DNA of 64,000 nt from Oscheius tipulae (Eukaryota > Nematoda > Chromadorea > Rhabditida > Rhabditidae): assembly GCA_037178975.1 (NCBI GenBank), contig JASJZH010000006.1, forward strand, positions 4,588,001 through 4,652,000, in the 5' to 3' direction. This document shows positions 1 through 10,820 of this stretch, in pieces. Each line of letters begins with the position of its first letter. Within the stretch, counting starts at the first letter, position 1. The position numbers were made by a program, and so were the translations under genes. The notes beneath the pieces are model-generated. The model was not told where the DNA came from. It worked only from the letters and a program-made list of their open reading frames with translations, and ran no database searches.

Positions 1-597
1 CATTTTGAGATTCTCCACGCTTGTTCCCAAATCTAGTTTCTCAGGATACACACAAAGCGTCTATGTCAGTCTATTAGGGCTGTGAATTGTAGGTTTAGGC
101 CTCTTACTACGACCAATATTTGAGCTATTGTTCTTCAGATTGCCAGTAATCAAGCTTGTGCGCCATTTCCTCGAAAACTATGTTTTCCGTTAATTGATAA
201 AGCAGTTGTCTCAATTCATTGCGTCCATAAAGCTATTACTGTGATCTGATTATGCTCCTTGCAACTGCAGTACCTTCTATTTCCAGTGGATTGTATGCTG
301 GATTATCTAGCTTTCTATTTTTGCTAGTCACGGTTTAATAGCTCGCGAATAGTTCTGGCACATGCACCCTTCTCAGACCGGACATATTCAATCAAGAGCG
401 CTGGCTTCAATCTAATACGTCTAAATATGCTTTGACTCGACTTCTATCAGTAGTTTTCTCCCTTATTCGACTTCCACATTTATTGTCAGCAATTTCGTTT
501 TGCTTTCAAAAACCAACAATATCAAATCCCTTGGGCATCATATCTGCATCATGATGCACACTTTTTTTCACATTGTTCAAATCTCGTTTTTCAGAAT
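1..597. other. Upstream region, no gene seen
   Basis: I see no exon with plausible splice sites here. The stretch probably holds the promoter of the GPCR gene that starts at 598. Confidence 0.4.
586..594 (+). promoter_or_regulatory. Putative spliced-leader acceptor of the GPCR gene
   Basis: A strong pyrimidine-rich acceptor (CGTTTTTCAG) lies 3 nt before the ATG at 598. No upstream coding exon in a matching phase is visible. In nematodes this arrangement usually marks trans-splicing of a spliced leader. The call is an inference from position. Confidence 0.5.
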
Positions 598-2055
598 ATG
601 GAAAAGGAGATTCTCGAGTATGAACAGTTTGACGAAGCCGATGATAAGCAGCTACAGCTGTTTTCAAGGATATGCACATTCGTAATGATCTTGATCTGCT
701 TCCTGGGCTTGGTGGGAAATAGCCTTTCGCTGTCTGTCTACACAAGACCCAAGTTCAGAAAGAAGTGAGTATCAATTAGTTGAGAAATGGCCCTTGCTGT
801 TCGAAATTGTAATCCGTAATCATACCTTTAGGTCCATCAACGTTCTTCTCTGCGCTCTATCCGCATCCGATCTCTGCGTCTGTTTTATTGCAATACCCGT
901 GTTCAGTATATCCCACTTGAACGAACATCTGCCAGGCAAGCCATTATGAATGATATAAATGTACTTTTTGAGGTTCTGAAAGAGTCACCGCACTGATTAT
1001 GGTCTTCCTCTACCCAGTCGTCATAATGTTCCAGTCCATGTCCGTTTGGTTGCTTGTCGCCATCACGGTTGATCGATATCTTGCTGTCTGCCATCCTTTC
1101 TACTGCAGAAGTTATTGTACCAAGTCAGTTGCCATTCTCCTCAAGTAAAACTCAGTTTTTGCAGAGGTCGAGCGATCATCATCGTGGCCATCACCGTGAC
1201 GTTTTCGATAGCTTATAACCTTGTCCGATTCTGGGAGTTCAAGTACGTGGAGCATGAATCAGGTACAATTTTTAGCAGTACTGTGCAAAGTATAAATTAC
1301 AGGTGCTTTGGACAAACTAGTTCAGCCACAGCTTCGTTCCAATCCCACTTTCATGCTATGGTATCAAAACATTCTTACTCTGATTTCACAGTTCCTACTC
1401 CCAGTTGCGGTTTTACTGGTTTTGAATATACAGGTACTAAGCTTTTCCAGTCACTTTCAGAACAAGTCTTAGGTTGCTAGAACAATTATCGAAGCGAGTC
1501 ACCAACGAGAGGGTCTGGTTGCATCTCAACGTCGGGAGCATAGCACTGCCAAAATGATGATCTACGTAGTTATTGGTTAGAATGCCCTTTAAACAACAAA
1601 CACGAGTTTGTTCCAGTTTTCCTTGTTTGCTACACATTTTCCATCGTTCTGAACATTCTGGAAATAACAGATTCTTCGTTATTTCGACATCGTGTTGGCT
1701 ATCTTCTCAACGATGTCAACAACATCCTGGTAGTCGTAAACTCATCTACGACATTTCTGTTCTACGTTATATATTCTACTAGGTATTCTTGTTCAAGAGA
1801 ACAAGGCTGAAGAATACTTTCAGGTATCGAAAACAACTGCGGACTTTATATGGCATTAACTGGATTGTAGCACGCATTAGGTTTCGCAATACGAGGAAGA
1901 AAAACAGCAAGAGGAACGGAAGCTCGGATAATTACCGTCTCAAAGCCGAAGGTTGTCATTTTCCTGTTTTTAACTCAATGTGGATTTCAGGATCTTATTT
2001 GCGAAGCGAGGGGAACAAGTCCAACTACAGTGGTGTGTCAACGATGTCTAATTGA
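598..2055 (+). CDS. FMRFamide-receptor-like neuropeptide GPCR (FRPR type)
   Basis: Rhodopsin-class seven-TM receptor in about nine exons. TM1 holds LGLVGNSLSL, with the conserved N of TM1. The exon at 832 gives TM2 with ALSASDLCV, the exon at 973 gives TM3 ending in VDRYLAVCHP (DRY motif), and TM4 begins at RAIIIVAI. TM5 is in the exon that starts after the acceptor near 1301, and TM6-TM7 run to about 1782. The C-terminus is basic, ends EGNKSNYSGVSTMSN and stops at 2055. The RPKFRKKSIN loop and the VDRYLAVCHP motif match nematode FRPR and insect FMRFamide receptors. The start was chosen because ATG 598 lies 3 nt after an acceptor and opens straight into TM1. The second intron (936-972) appears to be GC-AG (GCAAG donor) with a TTTTTGAG acceptor. 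The ligand is unknown. A neuropeptide precursor lies convergently about 410 bp away. Confidence 0.88.
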
Positions 2056-2467
2056 CGGACCCCAAATAGTTTGAATTGTCGGTGCCTTTAAAATCATGGA
2101 CACATCTTAATAAACTAATAAAAACTAATTTTTTCGTTCTACGGGAGAATAGTTGTTTTATGCCTCTGAAGACTCTCATGTGCCTGCCTATTCCACTCCA
2201 GACGGGCCCACTTCTTTGCATCATTTGAGAACACATAATAGCATCTCATAAGCTACCGTAGCCGTAGTTGGACACTTTTACCACTCTTCAGCCACATTCA
2301 GTTTTCTTCATTATGAACAGCCTGACCGGGTGCGACAAATAGGGATCACGTGGCTAATAACAACATTTATTGGAGATCATGAACACAATGAGATCGATCT
2401 AAGCTCCAGCGGGCGGGAAAGAAGGACGACGACCAGATAGACGGGGAAAAGGGTGTTTGTTCGAAAG
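2056..2467. other. Convergent intergenic region
   Basis: Shared 3' space between the GPCR (+) and the neuropeptide gene (-). AATAAA-like signals near 2109-2120 fit polyadenylation of the GPCR transcript. No other feature was seen. Confidence 0.5.
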
Positions 2468-2896
2468 TTAGAAGTTCATCCAGCTATAAGGATTTCGGGT
2501 CCTCTTGTCAAACATTGTGTATTGCCAACTGTAGGGGTTGCGAGGAGCACGGTTGTAGTCGTCGTTGAAGCGAACAGCACGCTTTCCCTGGATCTATGTT
2601 CGCCTCAGTATCTTTGAATGGTTACCTTAGTGGCCATCCAGCTGTAGGGATTGCGAGAAGCCCTCTTTCCTTGCGTCCTCCATGAGTAGGGATTTCGAGC
2701 CTGACGATCATCAGCCATTTTCATCCATGAGTATGGGTTACGACTCCTTTTGTAAACTAAAATAAATTAATTACAATTGTGTTGCAACCTTACCTGAATC
2801 AGCTTCAGAAGGCTCTTCAGAAAACTTTTCGATGAGTCCCTCGTTGAGAGCTGCAACAGCCAACCCGAAAACAAAGAGCAGATACCAAGCAGACAT
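2468..2896 (-). CDS. Neuropeptide-like precursor with five RNPYSW repeats
   Basis: Three exons (2794-2896, 2626-2756, 2468-2593) join in frame to 119 residues. The N-terminus MSAWYLLFVFGLAVAA is a signal peptide, followed by a short acidic spacer and then KR-bounded peptides. Five copies of RNPYSW occur, at SRNPYSWMKM, ARNPYSWRTQ, SRNPYSWMAT, PRNPYSWQYT and TRNPYSWMNF, the last ending at the stop codon. Dibasic KR sites separate four product segments. Two of these end in QGKR, so amidated C-terminal Gln is possible. The overall design (signal peptide, dibasic sites, repeated short core, small size) is that of an NLP precursor. I do not recognise NPYSW as a named family and leave the symbol empty. 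The gene is convergent with the GPCR at 598-2055. Confidence 0.85.
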
Positions 2897-5618
2897 TGCC
2901 TGTAATTAGAGGCGCTTAGAAGAGAAAAGGTAAAAAAAACAAGAGTAAGATCTTCACTACGTCTTAGGATTCTCAATACTCATAAGCATGTGCGAGTTCT
3001 AATGAAATGCTTAGCAGGCACCAAGAGTGGGTTCCCCGAGATTTAAAGACTAAGATGGCTATTCAAATAATTGCCGCTGAAGAGAGGGTGGAGGGTGGTA
3101 ATTAAGAAAAACTGAGTTCTGAGTACAGAGTTATCTTCCGTAGCAACCTTTCAAAGTGCAGGAAAACACAATTAAACGGAAGTCTGGGGTAGCTGTGAAC
3201 TTCCGTGTGAGATTCGTTTGCAAAGACAACTGTTAGCTTCTGATATCATACATCCGGTGAATAGACATCTTCCGCCCAAAAAGTTTTGAAAAGGGATAAA
3301 CGGTGTCGCGTCTTTAAATATTCTGATGAGTAGATTCGTAAACACAACAGGAAGCAGATATTGTGCTTAGAATACTTTCTGTTATGAATCATGAGAACGT
3401 GCAAAACTCTGAAAATAGGATCTAAATATCCCTGCAAACACCACCTGCCCACAGGCTGTTTACCTAACAACTGTCTCTTGGCTCCTAACCAAAAACGAGG
3501 ATTGAAATGCCCGCAGGCCGTCTGCTTTCTGATGGTTCAACCGAGTGAATAGCTAAGAAAAGATACACGTGTATGTTTATCGTGCCACAAATAACTCTTC
3601 CGGATGGATTATTCCGGGGGCGCAATGCCCAAAATGACCTCAAAGTTAGCAAACCTTCGTCATTCATTTAAGACCATGAATAATGTCATTGTTTTTAGTG
3701 TCTTTAATGTTTGAAAAGAAACAAAAAAATGGGCTGGAGGACTTGAACACAGGATGGATTCATAGAGCCCATGAACAACTGTTACTCCTGCAGAATGGTA
3801 CCCACATCATTCACTGACGAACAGAAATTCCCATCTGACACGTGGCCTGGGCAAAACTGACAAATAAGAAGGGGTATACTGGGTTCCTAGTTAACCCAGC
3901 CATTTCCTGTAGAAGTGAACATTTCTTGCAGGAACGAGTGATTCAAGGGCTCTTACTGAGAAGATTATATATGTTCACGTACTGGCACAAACAAACACAA
4001 AAGGTCTCTTTTCAAAGTAGGGGAAAATTCTTCGAAGCGTGCCATATGTGCGAACTTGCTCAGCTGTTACTTCAAGATCTAGTTCTAAATGCCTAAAAGT
4101 CTGTGTGTCTGAAGTCATTACTGCAATTAGTGTGCACTACTTTGTGCGCACACTAATTGTTGGTTTTTTTGGAGATAACTTTATTGGGGGAACGTTGCTT
4201 CTGTCACGGTAGCGCGACTGGAACATCATCTACCTGTCACGAGCCCCAACGAGACATCAGCCACTATTTTTTTATCAAAATAAGCCAAGAAAACATGTTC
4301 ACGTCCTAATAATTAACTTTGATTATAACAAACAACCTCTACTAAGAAACAATGATTCAGAGGAGAATAGATCTTTTGAAACTGAATTCACACTTTGGAA
4401 GAGTTGGCCCTATTAACACGCCACAAGTTTGCGTCAGATGTGTTTTACAGCAGAGTCTACGAACATAAAAAGAACGATGAGTGCGAGTGTGAGGAAAACG
4501 CCATTGGCGCCTATTTCTAGGGAGGAAGCAAAGTTCGGCGACGAGATCGGAAACAGTTGCTCCATACCCCAACGGAGGAACTTGTCGGAAAGACAGGACA
4601 AATGGAAATTTCTCTGGCGAAAGGGGCGGGATATGCGTGTCTGAGACTGATTGTAGGTTGTTATACCCCCAATTTTGAAATATGGGTTTGAAGAAGGAGA
4701 TTGGGCGCCGTGTACCTAACGGGCGAACAAATCTATTTCAAGAGCACCCAAAATAGTTAACGGATACGCTTAGGTAAGAAACTACTTCCAATTCAGCTCG
4801 TGCCCAAGAAGAGCAGGAGAACAATACGTTGCAAGTTATCACGAAACTACAATACTTTGAAAAACGACTTGATTTCTAGAAGTCGGAGTGTTGTTACAAG
4901 GCTGCAGAGAACGTCACTCAACGCCCGTGTAAATCTTCGAAAATGGCAAGAGACATCGTGACATGTGTGGTTTGTAATTGGCAACTCCGAAGTTTCAAGG
5001 AGCATCTTTTGCTAGAACTGAAGGAGGAGATACGACGAATCCAATTTTGAAGATTAATAAATGAGTGAAAATGCTATAATAAGTTCCCGTAAAGTGGGCC
5101 TAAAAATGCATAGTGGCGGGATAATTCTTTTGAAAGGCAAAGACAAAAGTTGGAAAGATGCGAAAGAGATGAGAATAAACAATCGGGTTTGTGTTTTTGA
5201 ACCACAAACATTAGACGAACACGGATGAATGGCAAGAGTTGGGAAGACGTCACAACACGACCCCTTTGGAGAAGGAAGGAGTGATTAGGTAGAAGGTAAA
5301 TAATCCCTCCGTTTTGAATTATGGGATCTTGGATGCCTCGACAAATGGGCACATTCCTAAGACGTATCAAGACCCTTTTAATATGAACCCCTTGACTGCC
5401 AACAAAAAACGAGTTCCCTGAAAAAAGAGGTAAATGGCATGTTGTGCTCCTGCAAGTAACCATCAAAAACGTTTAAGGAACACAATAGAACATAAGTCAT
5501 GACCACGTTCTACTATTGACAGAGTGCCTCATCGAAGGTGATAAGGTTCTTCCAGCTCATTTCCTCACAATAGGTTGCCGAAGGTATTTTTCTGATCTCT
5601 ACACAAAAATGCGTTAAG
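2897..5618. other. Intergenic region without recognisable gene
   Basis: About 2.7 kb. The short open frames here lack splice-consistent extension, recognisable motifs or coding-like composition. The only structure noted is the hairpin at 4124-4159. The right end may include the unresolved first exon of the gene that follows. Confidence 0.5.
4124..4159. repeat. Perfect 12-bp inverted repeat (hairpin)
   Basis: The left arm CAATTAGTGTGC and right arm GCACACTAATTG are exact reverse complements, separated by a 12-nt loop. The function is unknown. It could be a remnant of a small inverted-repeat element. Confidence 0.6.
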
Positions 5619-6223
5619 AATTCGCCTGAGAGATACCACAAGACAATTTGGAATACCTGTTAAGGTATGTTGCACAGAGGCATATCTTAACGTTTTCAGA
5701 TTTACTGCTCAATATGTAGCTGTGTCACGGCCTTGTCTGGTGCATACATAATATTATTTTTGCCCACCATACCCCGTAAGTTGATTTCCTTAATCCCTAA
5801 GACCAGGAATAATTGTAGGCTACATCTTGATAGCTCTTCACTGTCGTAGGCGTAGTCGGGCTTGCACATCATGTAAGTTATAAAACATAGAACAACCATC
5901 ACTGGAACGATCAGAATTGACTAAAAAGCTAATTGTTGATTCTCTGAAACAGCTTTTAGATTTGAGATTTTTGGTTTCTGGAACTTGTGTAACTACATTC
6001 TATTGTAATATCAGCTCTTGCGCCATAATGGGCTACATCAAGTTGCGATGGTACCAAACTGGAGTGACTAGATTGTATATCATAACGCTTGTTCACTAAT
6101 TTTTATTCCAGACGTTATCCAGAAGATCCACCAGAGCGCATTATTAGATCAGTGACTGTACCCTCTGGAAAAGAGCCGCACATTCAAACTCCGATAAAAC
6201 ATAAACTTTTTAATGAACAATAA
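5619..6223 (+). CDS. Short member A of the four-TM tandem family, 5' end unresolved
   Basis: Exons join in frame from a segment with DTTRQFGIPVK, which aligns with DCSRHLGLPVG of member C. A first hydrophobic segment (VTALSGAYIILFLP) and the conserved family exon follow; the latter ends GYIKLRWYQTGV, compare GFRKLRLHQAGV in member C. The tail is a short basic one without the His/Pro-rich repeat. The TAA stop overlaps an AATAAA signal at 6219-6224. The TM2 exon is truncated compared with the paralogues, and I could not find a first exon with a clean ATG, so this copy may be degenerate or misassembled by my splicing. It is the first of five tandem paralogues on the same strand. Confidence 0.5.
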
Positions 6224-6359
6224 ACCATTCTGATTTAAGGTTCAAACTGTTTCAGTCAATCGCCGATGTCAGAAGACCGCATGTCTGATAAAAAAGCTTA
6301 AATAGCACTTAGCCGCCCTATCAATATTCTCGGCTTACCTTTTGAGCCTATTATTTTCC

Positions 6360-7046
6360 ATGTGCAATATTGAAGTTTTAGAGACAAGCCAACACTTGTT
6401 TATGCCAATTCGGGTAAACAATTACTTGTTAGGTACTCGTTTTTTTTAGGTATCGTGTGCACTGTTAGCCATAGTTTCAGCTACAGGAGCTTCTTATGTA
6501 ACATATTTTCTACCAGTAGTAATAAGTGAATCTTTTTTCCATGAGAGTGTTAGAAACAATGTTTCAGATTATGTTGTTATAGCTTGTTCGGTCTCTGTTG
6601 GCATTTTTGCTCTGGTGGTTATCTACGTCGAGAAGCCTGCACTGACACAAGTTTACAGTGTAATGCAGGTGAATGAGATTTTGACAATAGTAGCTCTACT
6701 CTTCCAGCCATGTGCCCTTACACCAGTCACTATAACCTTTGGATATCTTCTGTATGCGATAGGAATGTTGGGTGAAGCTACTTGTGCTGGAAAATACACT
6801 TGTTGGTTGATTGATCAAGGCAAGTTTTAGTCATCTCTTGTGATTAAAATTCTGCAGGCTCAACAAAACTTATCACTGCCGATTTCGTGGCTTTGTTTAC
6901 CTTGGCACTTCAACTTCCACAAGGAATTGGTTTCCGCAAACTTTGCCTTTTCCAACAGGATGTTTATCGTGTGTGAGTGATGGTCGTTTAAATTTTAGTC
7001 TAGTTTGGTCATTTGCAGAAAAATAGCCGAGTTTCCTCGATTCTAA
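6360..7046 (+). CDS. Member B of the four-TM tandem family
   Basis: The protein starts MCNIEVLETSQHLFMPIRV and contains four hydrophobic segments. The last exon carries GIGFRKLCLFQQDVYRV, the family signature seen in C and E (FRKLRLHQAG). Intron positions match member C, including an in-frame 39-nt intron after VYSVMQ that has no stop codon, so a retained form would still read through. The fourth intron appears to begin with GC (GCAAGT donor, CTGCAG acceptor). If the last splice is used, the protein ends VKIAEFPRF at 7046; without it, it ends at 6976. The function is unknown and localisation in a membrane is inferred from hydrophobicity. Confidence 0.65.
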
Positions 7047-7289
7047 GGTAAACTCCATCTTCAAAGAGATCTCTTGATAAATAAATTTTTTGAATATGCG
7101 GTACAGATTTTTCAAACTCTTATCAACGGTCACTGTTTCGTGAATCACCAAAAACTTTCCTTACTCTTACAAGACGAACTAGATAATTTGTCATGACGTG
7201 TGCTCCGAACTGGCTGATTCACGGGTTTAAGACCTAGATAACAGCGGTACTTGAAGGCAAGCCCCTTTTCTCTCAAATCAGTCGCAGCA

Positions 7290-8329
7290 ATGGTTTTCTA
7301 CAGACACTTTCGGTAAATTTAAGTGGAACTAATTTGATTATGATTGTTTTAGAGTAGTCGACTGCTCTAGGCATCTTGGCCTACCTGTTGGACTAGCATG
7401 CTTCCTTTTGGCATTAATCACGGGAGCAATGCAAGTCTTTTCTCTTTACTTCCTCTACGAACCGTGGAGTAAGTAAACTTCAGTTTGAATTAAAAAGTTT
7501 TTTTTTCAGATTACATCATGATGGGATACGCCGGTGCTACGGCTCTTGTTGGAGTAGGAGCTTGGCTAACAGGATTCCGCATCTTTACGATCCTATATCT
7601 TTTGGCTGAGGTTCGTTAGCATTGTCAATATATTGAAAATATGTTCTCCAGACTCTGTCACTGATTCCTGTTGGTTTTGTTATCGGATACGTCAGTTTTA
7701 TCCTTAACAACTACGACTACTACAACAACAACTATTGTCTGAATTATTACCCTCCTTGTATATGGACGCCCTACGAAGGGTGGCTACTGACACTGGGTAA
7801 GTATAGATTCAATTCCTAATAGGTTATAAACTATAATATATTTTTGACTAAGCTTATCTTATCGGAAGATCCCTTTGTTCAACTTTCTGACGTTTTCGTT
7901 TCAGATGAGGGATTGCTGTGGACTGCTGACATTGTCGCTTGCCTGTCCTTCCCTTTCACGGCTATAACGCTTGCAGGATTTAGAAAACTGAGGTTACACC
8001 AGGCTGGAGTCAACTCTGCAGTGTAAGGGATTAATGGAAAATTGTATGACAACCTTTTCAGTCGCCACGGAAGAGGACTGCATGCGACTGACGAAGTAGT
8101 GGTGGAAAACCACCACCACCATCATCACGATGTTGCTGTTGTACAACAGCCAGTGATGGTCGCGCAGCCTGCTCCAGTCTTTGTGGTAACTAGCCTTCCA
8201 AACCAAAAGAAGCTAACATTTTAGCAAACAACACAACCTGGTATCTACCCTCAGCTCCAGCCACCTGCGTATGGAGCTCAGCCTTATGTGATTCAACAAA
8301 CTCAGCCCACCACCGTGTATATCCAATAA
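7290..8329 (+). CDS. Member C of the four-TM tandem family, with His-rich tail
   Basis: Seven exons. The short N-terminus MVFYRHFRVVDCSRHLG leads into TM1 (LPVGLACFLLALITGAMQVF) and TM2 (GATALVGVGAWLTGF), then TM3 after a conserved intron. A polar Tyr/Asn- and Cys-containing loop follows (NNYDYYNNNYC ... PPCIW). TM4 ends GFRKLRLHQAGVNSAV. The C-terminus has six His in a row, then Gln/Pro/Val-rich sequence (QQPVMVAQPAPVFV) and Tyr/Pro-rich repeats, ending TVYIQ. The stop TAA overlaps AATAAA (8325-8330). The topology resembles tetraspan or MARVEL/claudin-like proteins, but I see no defining motif. This is the best preserved member together with E. Confidence 0.75.
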
Positions 8330-8588
8330 AATTATTATGGGTTTTTTTTTATGTTGAAGTACTTTTATGGTACTTTAAAAAGCAGTGTTTCATCTAAGTA
8401 GTAGTACCTAAAAACGGACAGGCAAGGTTGGAATAATGTGGCTTGCTATCCATACGATGTATAAAATCTGTGCGACATTAGCGTTGAAGTTACAAGCACA
8501 TGTTCGGCACTCTTTGAACACTGAGTATCTAGCCAAATGGACAATGAATCCGTGTCTGATAAGCTATTTTGACGATCAGATTGTCAAA

Positions 8589-9331
8589 ATGGTTTCATTT
8601 CGCAGCTGTCATTATTTCTTCCGTAAATCAGAAAAGTGTGAATCGTTCTTTGCCATTTTACTGTCGGCTATACTAGCTCTTCTTCCATATTTCTTTCTTC
8701 CTAATGCAGCATGTGAGTTGGTTGTCGGTAACAAGTCCTTTCAGTTATTTCCTGTATTGTAATCGTAACATTAACACTTGTTGTCGGTCTAACCGGTATA
8801 CTCAAAAAGTTAAAAGTCGCATTATTAATTTATTCTATTAGTGAGGTAAGGTTCACATAAGTTTTCTGATTCAACAGCCGTTTCAGACGCTTCTGCAAAC
8901 TCCTAAGATCGTTGTCATCTATTTTCTCATTTACGTAATCGTCGACAAGAAGAATTGCCATAAAGTGTATATAAACTCTAAAGACTGGGTAATGTTGTGT
9001 CCAACAGCCCAAGATTCTTATGAACAAACTCTTTATAATTATGGTAACAAACTGAACCCGCATTCAATTACTATTTCAGATGATTTGTATCTCTGGACAG
9101 GCCTAATTGTTACTTTTTTCTCTGTCTTCGTGTCCGCATTTTCCATATACTTGGTTGTAAAAAGTAGCTTTTTAAGCATCCGGTAAGAAAACTTTTGGAT
9201 TTCTCAAATCAATTTTCAGTTTGCGGAGGAGGACAGCTTTCACGCAGACAGATGATGTTCATGAACTTGATGCAATACCAATATCTGTAGCCGCGTTTGA
9301 TAGACGAAATGCATTTTCAGTTGACAGCTAA
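8589..9331 (+). CDS. Diverged member D of the four-TM tandem family
   Basis: Exons splice in frame from MVSFRSCHYFFRKSEK through TM1 (AILLSAILALLPYFFLP), TM2 (IVIVTLTLVVGLTGIL), TM3 (IVVIYFLIYVIV), a polar loop with two Cys and TM4 (LIVTFFSVFVSAFSIYLVV). The intron phases match members C and E. The C-terminal tail is shorter, acidic/basic (RRRTAFTQTDDVHELDAI) and lacks the His run. The stop overlaps an AATAAA signal. The start codon was chosen because it directly precedes the FRxxxYF segment that aligns with the N-terminus of C. Upstream in-frame Met codons exist, so the start is tentative. Confidence 0.6.
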
Positions 9332-9794
9332 TAAATAGCGTAACTTCAAAGTCGACCAAAACACAACTTGCAATCAGTACCTTAACGAGTTTGTTTTTGA
9401 GCATCCAATGCTAAACAAAGTGTTCAAACAAGGTTGTCCACACTAATCGATTGACTAATACCTTTAGTTAAAAGCGAGGAAATCCTGTTTAAAAGCTGTT
9501 TCTGTTGTTTACCGAAACGTGACTAATAAAGAACTTTGAGCTACGTTTCGAGAGTCTTAAATTCCTTACAGCTACATTTTTCCCTCCTAACAATGGGAGT
9601 AGCTCACTTATGTGATTCATAATTTTCAGAGAAAGTGATGTTTTGTTCGTTATCATTAGCTTCATCGCCCAGCTTTTCGTCTCAGGTCATACTGGACAAA
9701 GCGTCAGAAAGAGGCTGAATCACTTGGGTGGAACGATAAGCGGAAACGATAAAAGTGATAGTCTTTTTCGTGTCTGGCCACAGATACCCTCGTC
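9332..9794. other. Spacer between family members D and E
   Basis: Open frames here are interrupted and have no family resemblance. It probably contains the promoter of member E. Confidence 0.45.
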
Positions 9795-10810
9795 ATGGCT
9801 CGTTGGTTCAGGTTAGCATAAAGTTGAAGTATAAACAAAAAAATTTTCAGAGTTGTTCACACTGATCGGTACTGTGGTCTTCCTATTGTGGTATGTTCAG
9901 CTAAATGACTCGATTCAGACTATATTACAGGTCTCAAGCATAGTTTTTGCTATAATAACAGCCTTATTTCAAAGTTACTCCTTGTATTTCCTTCCGCTCG
10001 GAGCATGTAAGTTCATTTACATACGTTGTAAGACTATTTTTCAGCCATTCCACTGATGATAGCCGCTGGTGCTACAGGTGTCGGTGGTATTATTGCAGCT
10101 TTAACAGGCTTTCGATTCTTAACCATTATATATATTATTGTTTCCGTAAATACCATCAACTTTTACATTATTAACTTTATAGATTCTTGTACAATTACCA
10201 GTGTTTTTTGTGATTGGATTCACCGCCTATACGATTTCTTCGTATCACAGTTCCCAGTGCGCCTCCTGCAGAAGTCCGTTTACGTTTGGTTGTACTCAGT
10301 CAGACTACGACAAACAGCTTTGTAAATTGGGTAAGAAAGAGTAGAGAAATTCAAATGGACAAAAATTTAGACAAAGGGTTTTTATGGTCTGGAGTGATAG
10401 TTGCCTGTTTTGCGTGTGGATTTGTCGGGATCAGTTTAGCATCTTTCCGAAAACTGCGTTTGCATCAAGCTGGCACTGCTACTGTTGTGTAAGACGGGCT
10501 TCTTTTCTATACAACAACAATTTGAGGCAGGGAGTACAAGGACCTGCTCATCATCACCATCATTGCGAGCCTGTATACACGGTACCAGCCACAACTGTAG
10601 TCACTGCCACACCCCACACTGTTTTCGTGGTGAGTGTATTCATTTTATCATCAAGAAGTGACGTTTAAGCAGGCAAATCCTGAAATGTACCCCGTCGTTC
10701 CACCTCCTCCTTACACTGTTGCGACAGGTCACATGACGACAGCTTCTGTTGGGACGTTTGGAACAGTTCAACCAGTAAACTACAATCCACCAAGCAATCC
10801 GGATTTCTGA
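9795..10810 (+). CDS. Member E of the four-TM tandem family, with His-rich tail
   Basis: The short first exon MARWFR splices to VVHTDRYCGLPIVV, aligning with FRVVDCSRHLGLPVGL of C. A 40-nt intron then leads to TM1 (SSIVFAIITALFQSYSLYF), TM2 (GATGVGGIIAALTGF), TM3 (VQLPVFFVIGFTAYTI), a loop with four Cys and TM4 ending SFRKLRLHQAGTATVV. The tail has five His in a row, then Pro/Val/Thr-rich sequence and VPPPPYTVATG, ending PPSNPDF. The acceptor before the tail exon reads TTTGAG rather than CAG. AATAAA lies at 10843-10848, inside the last exon of the convergent gene. Function unknown. Confidence 0.75.
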
Positions 10811-10820
10811 TGAAAAGATG

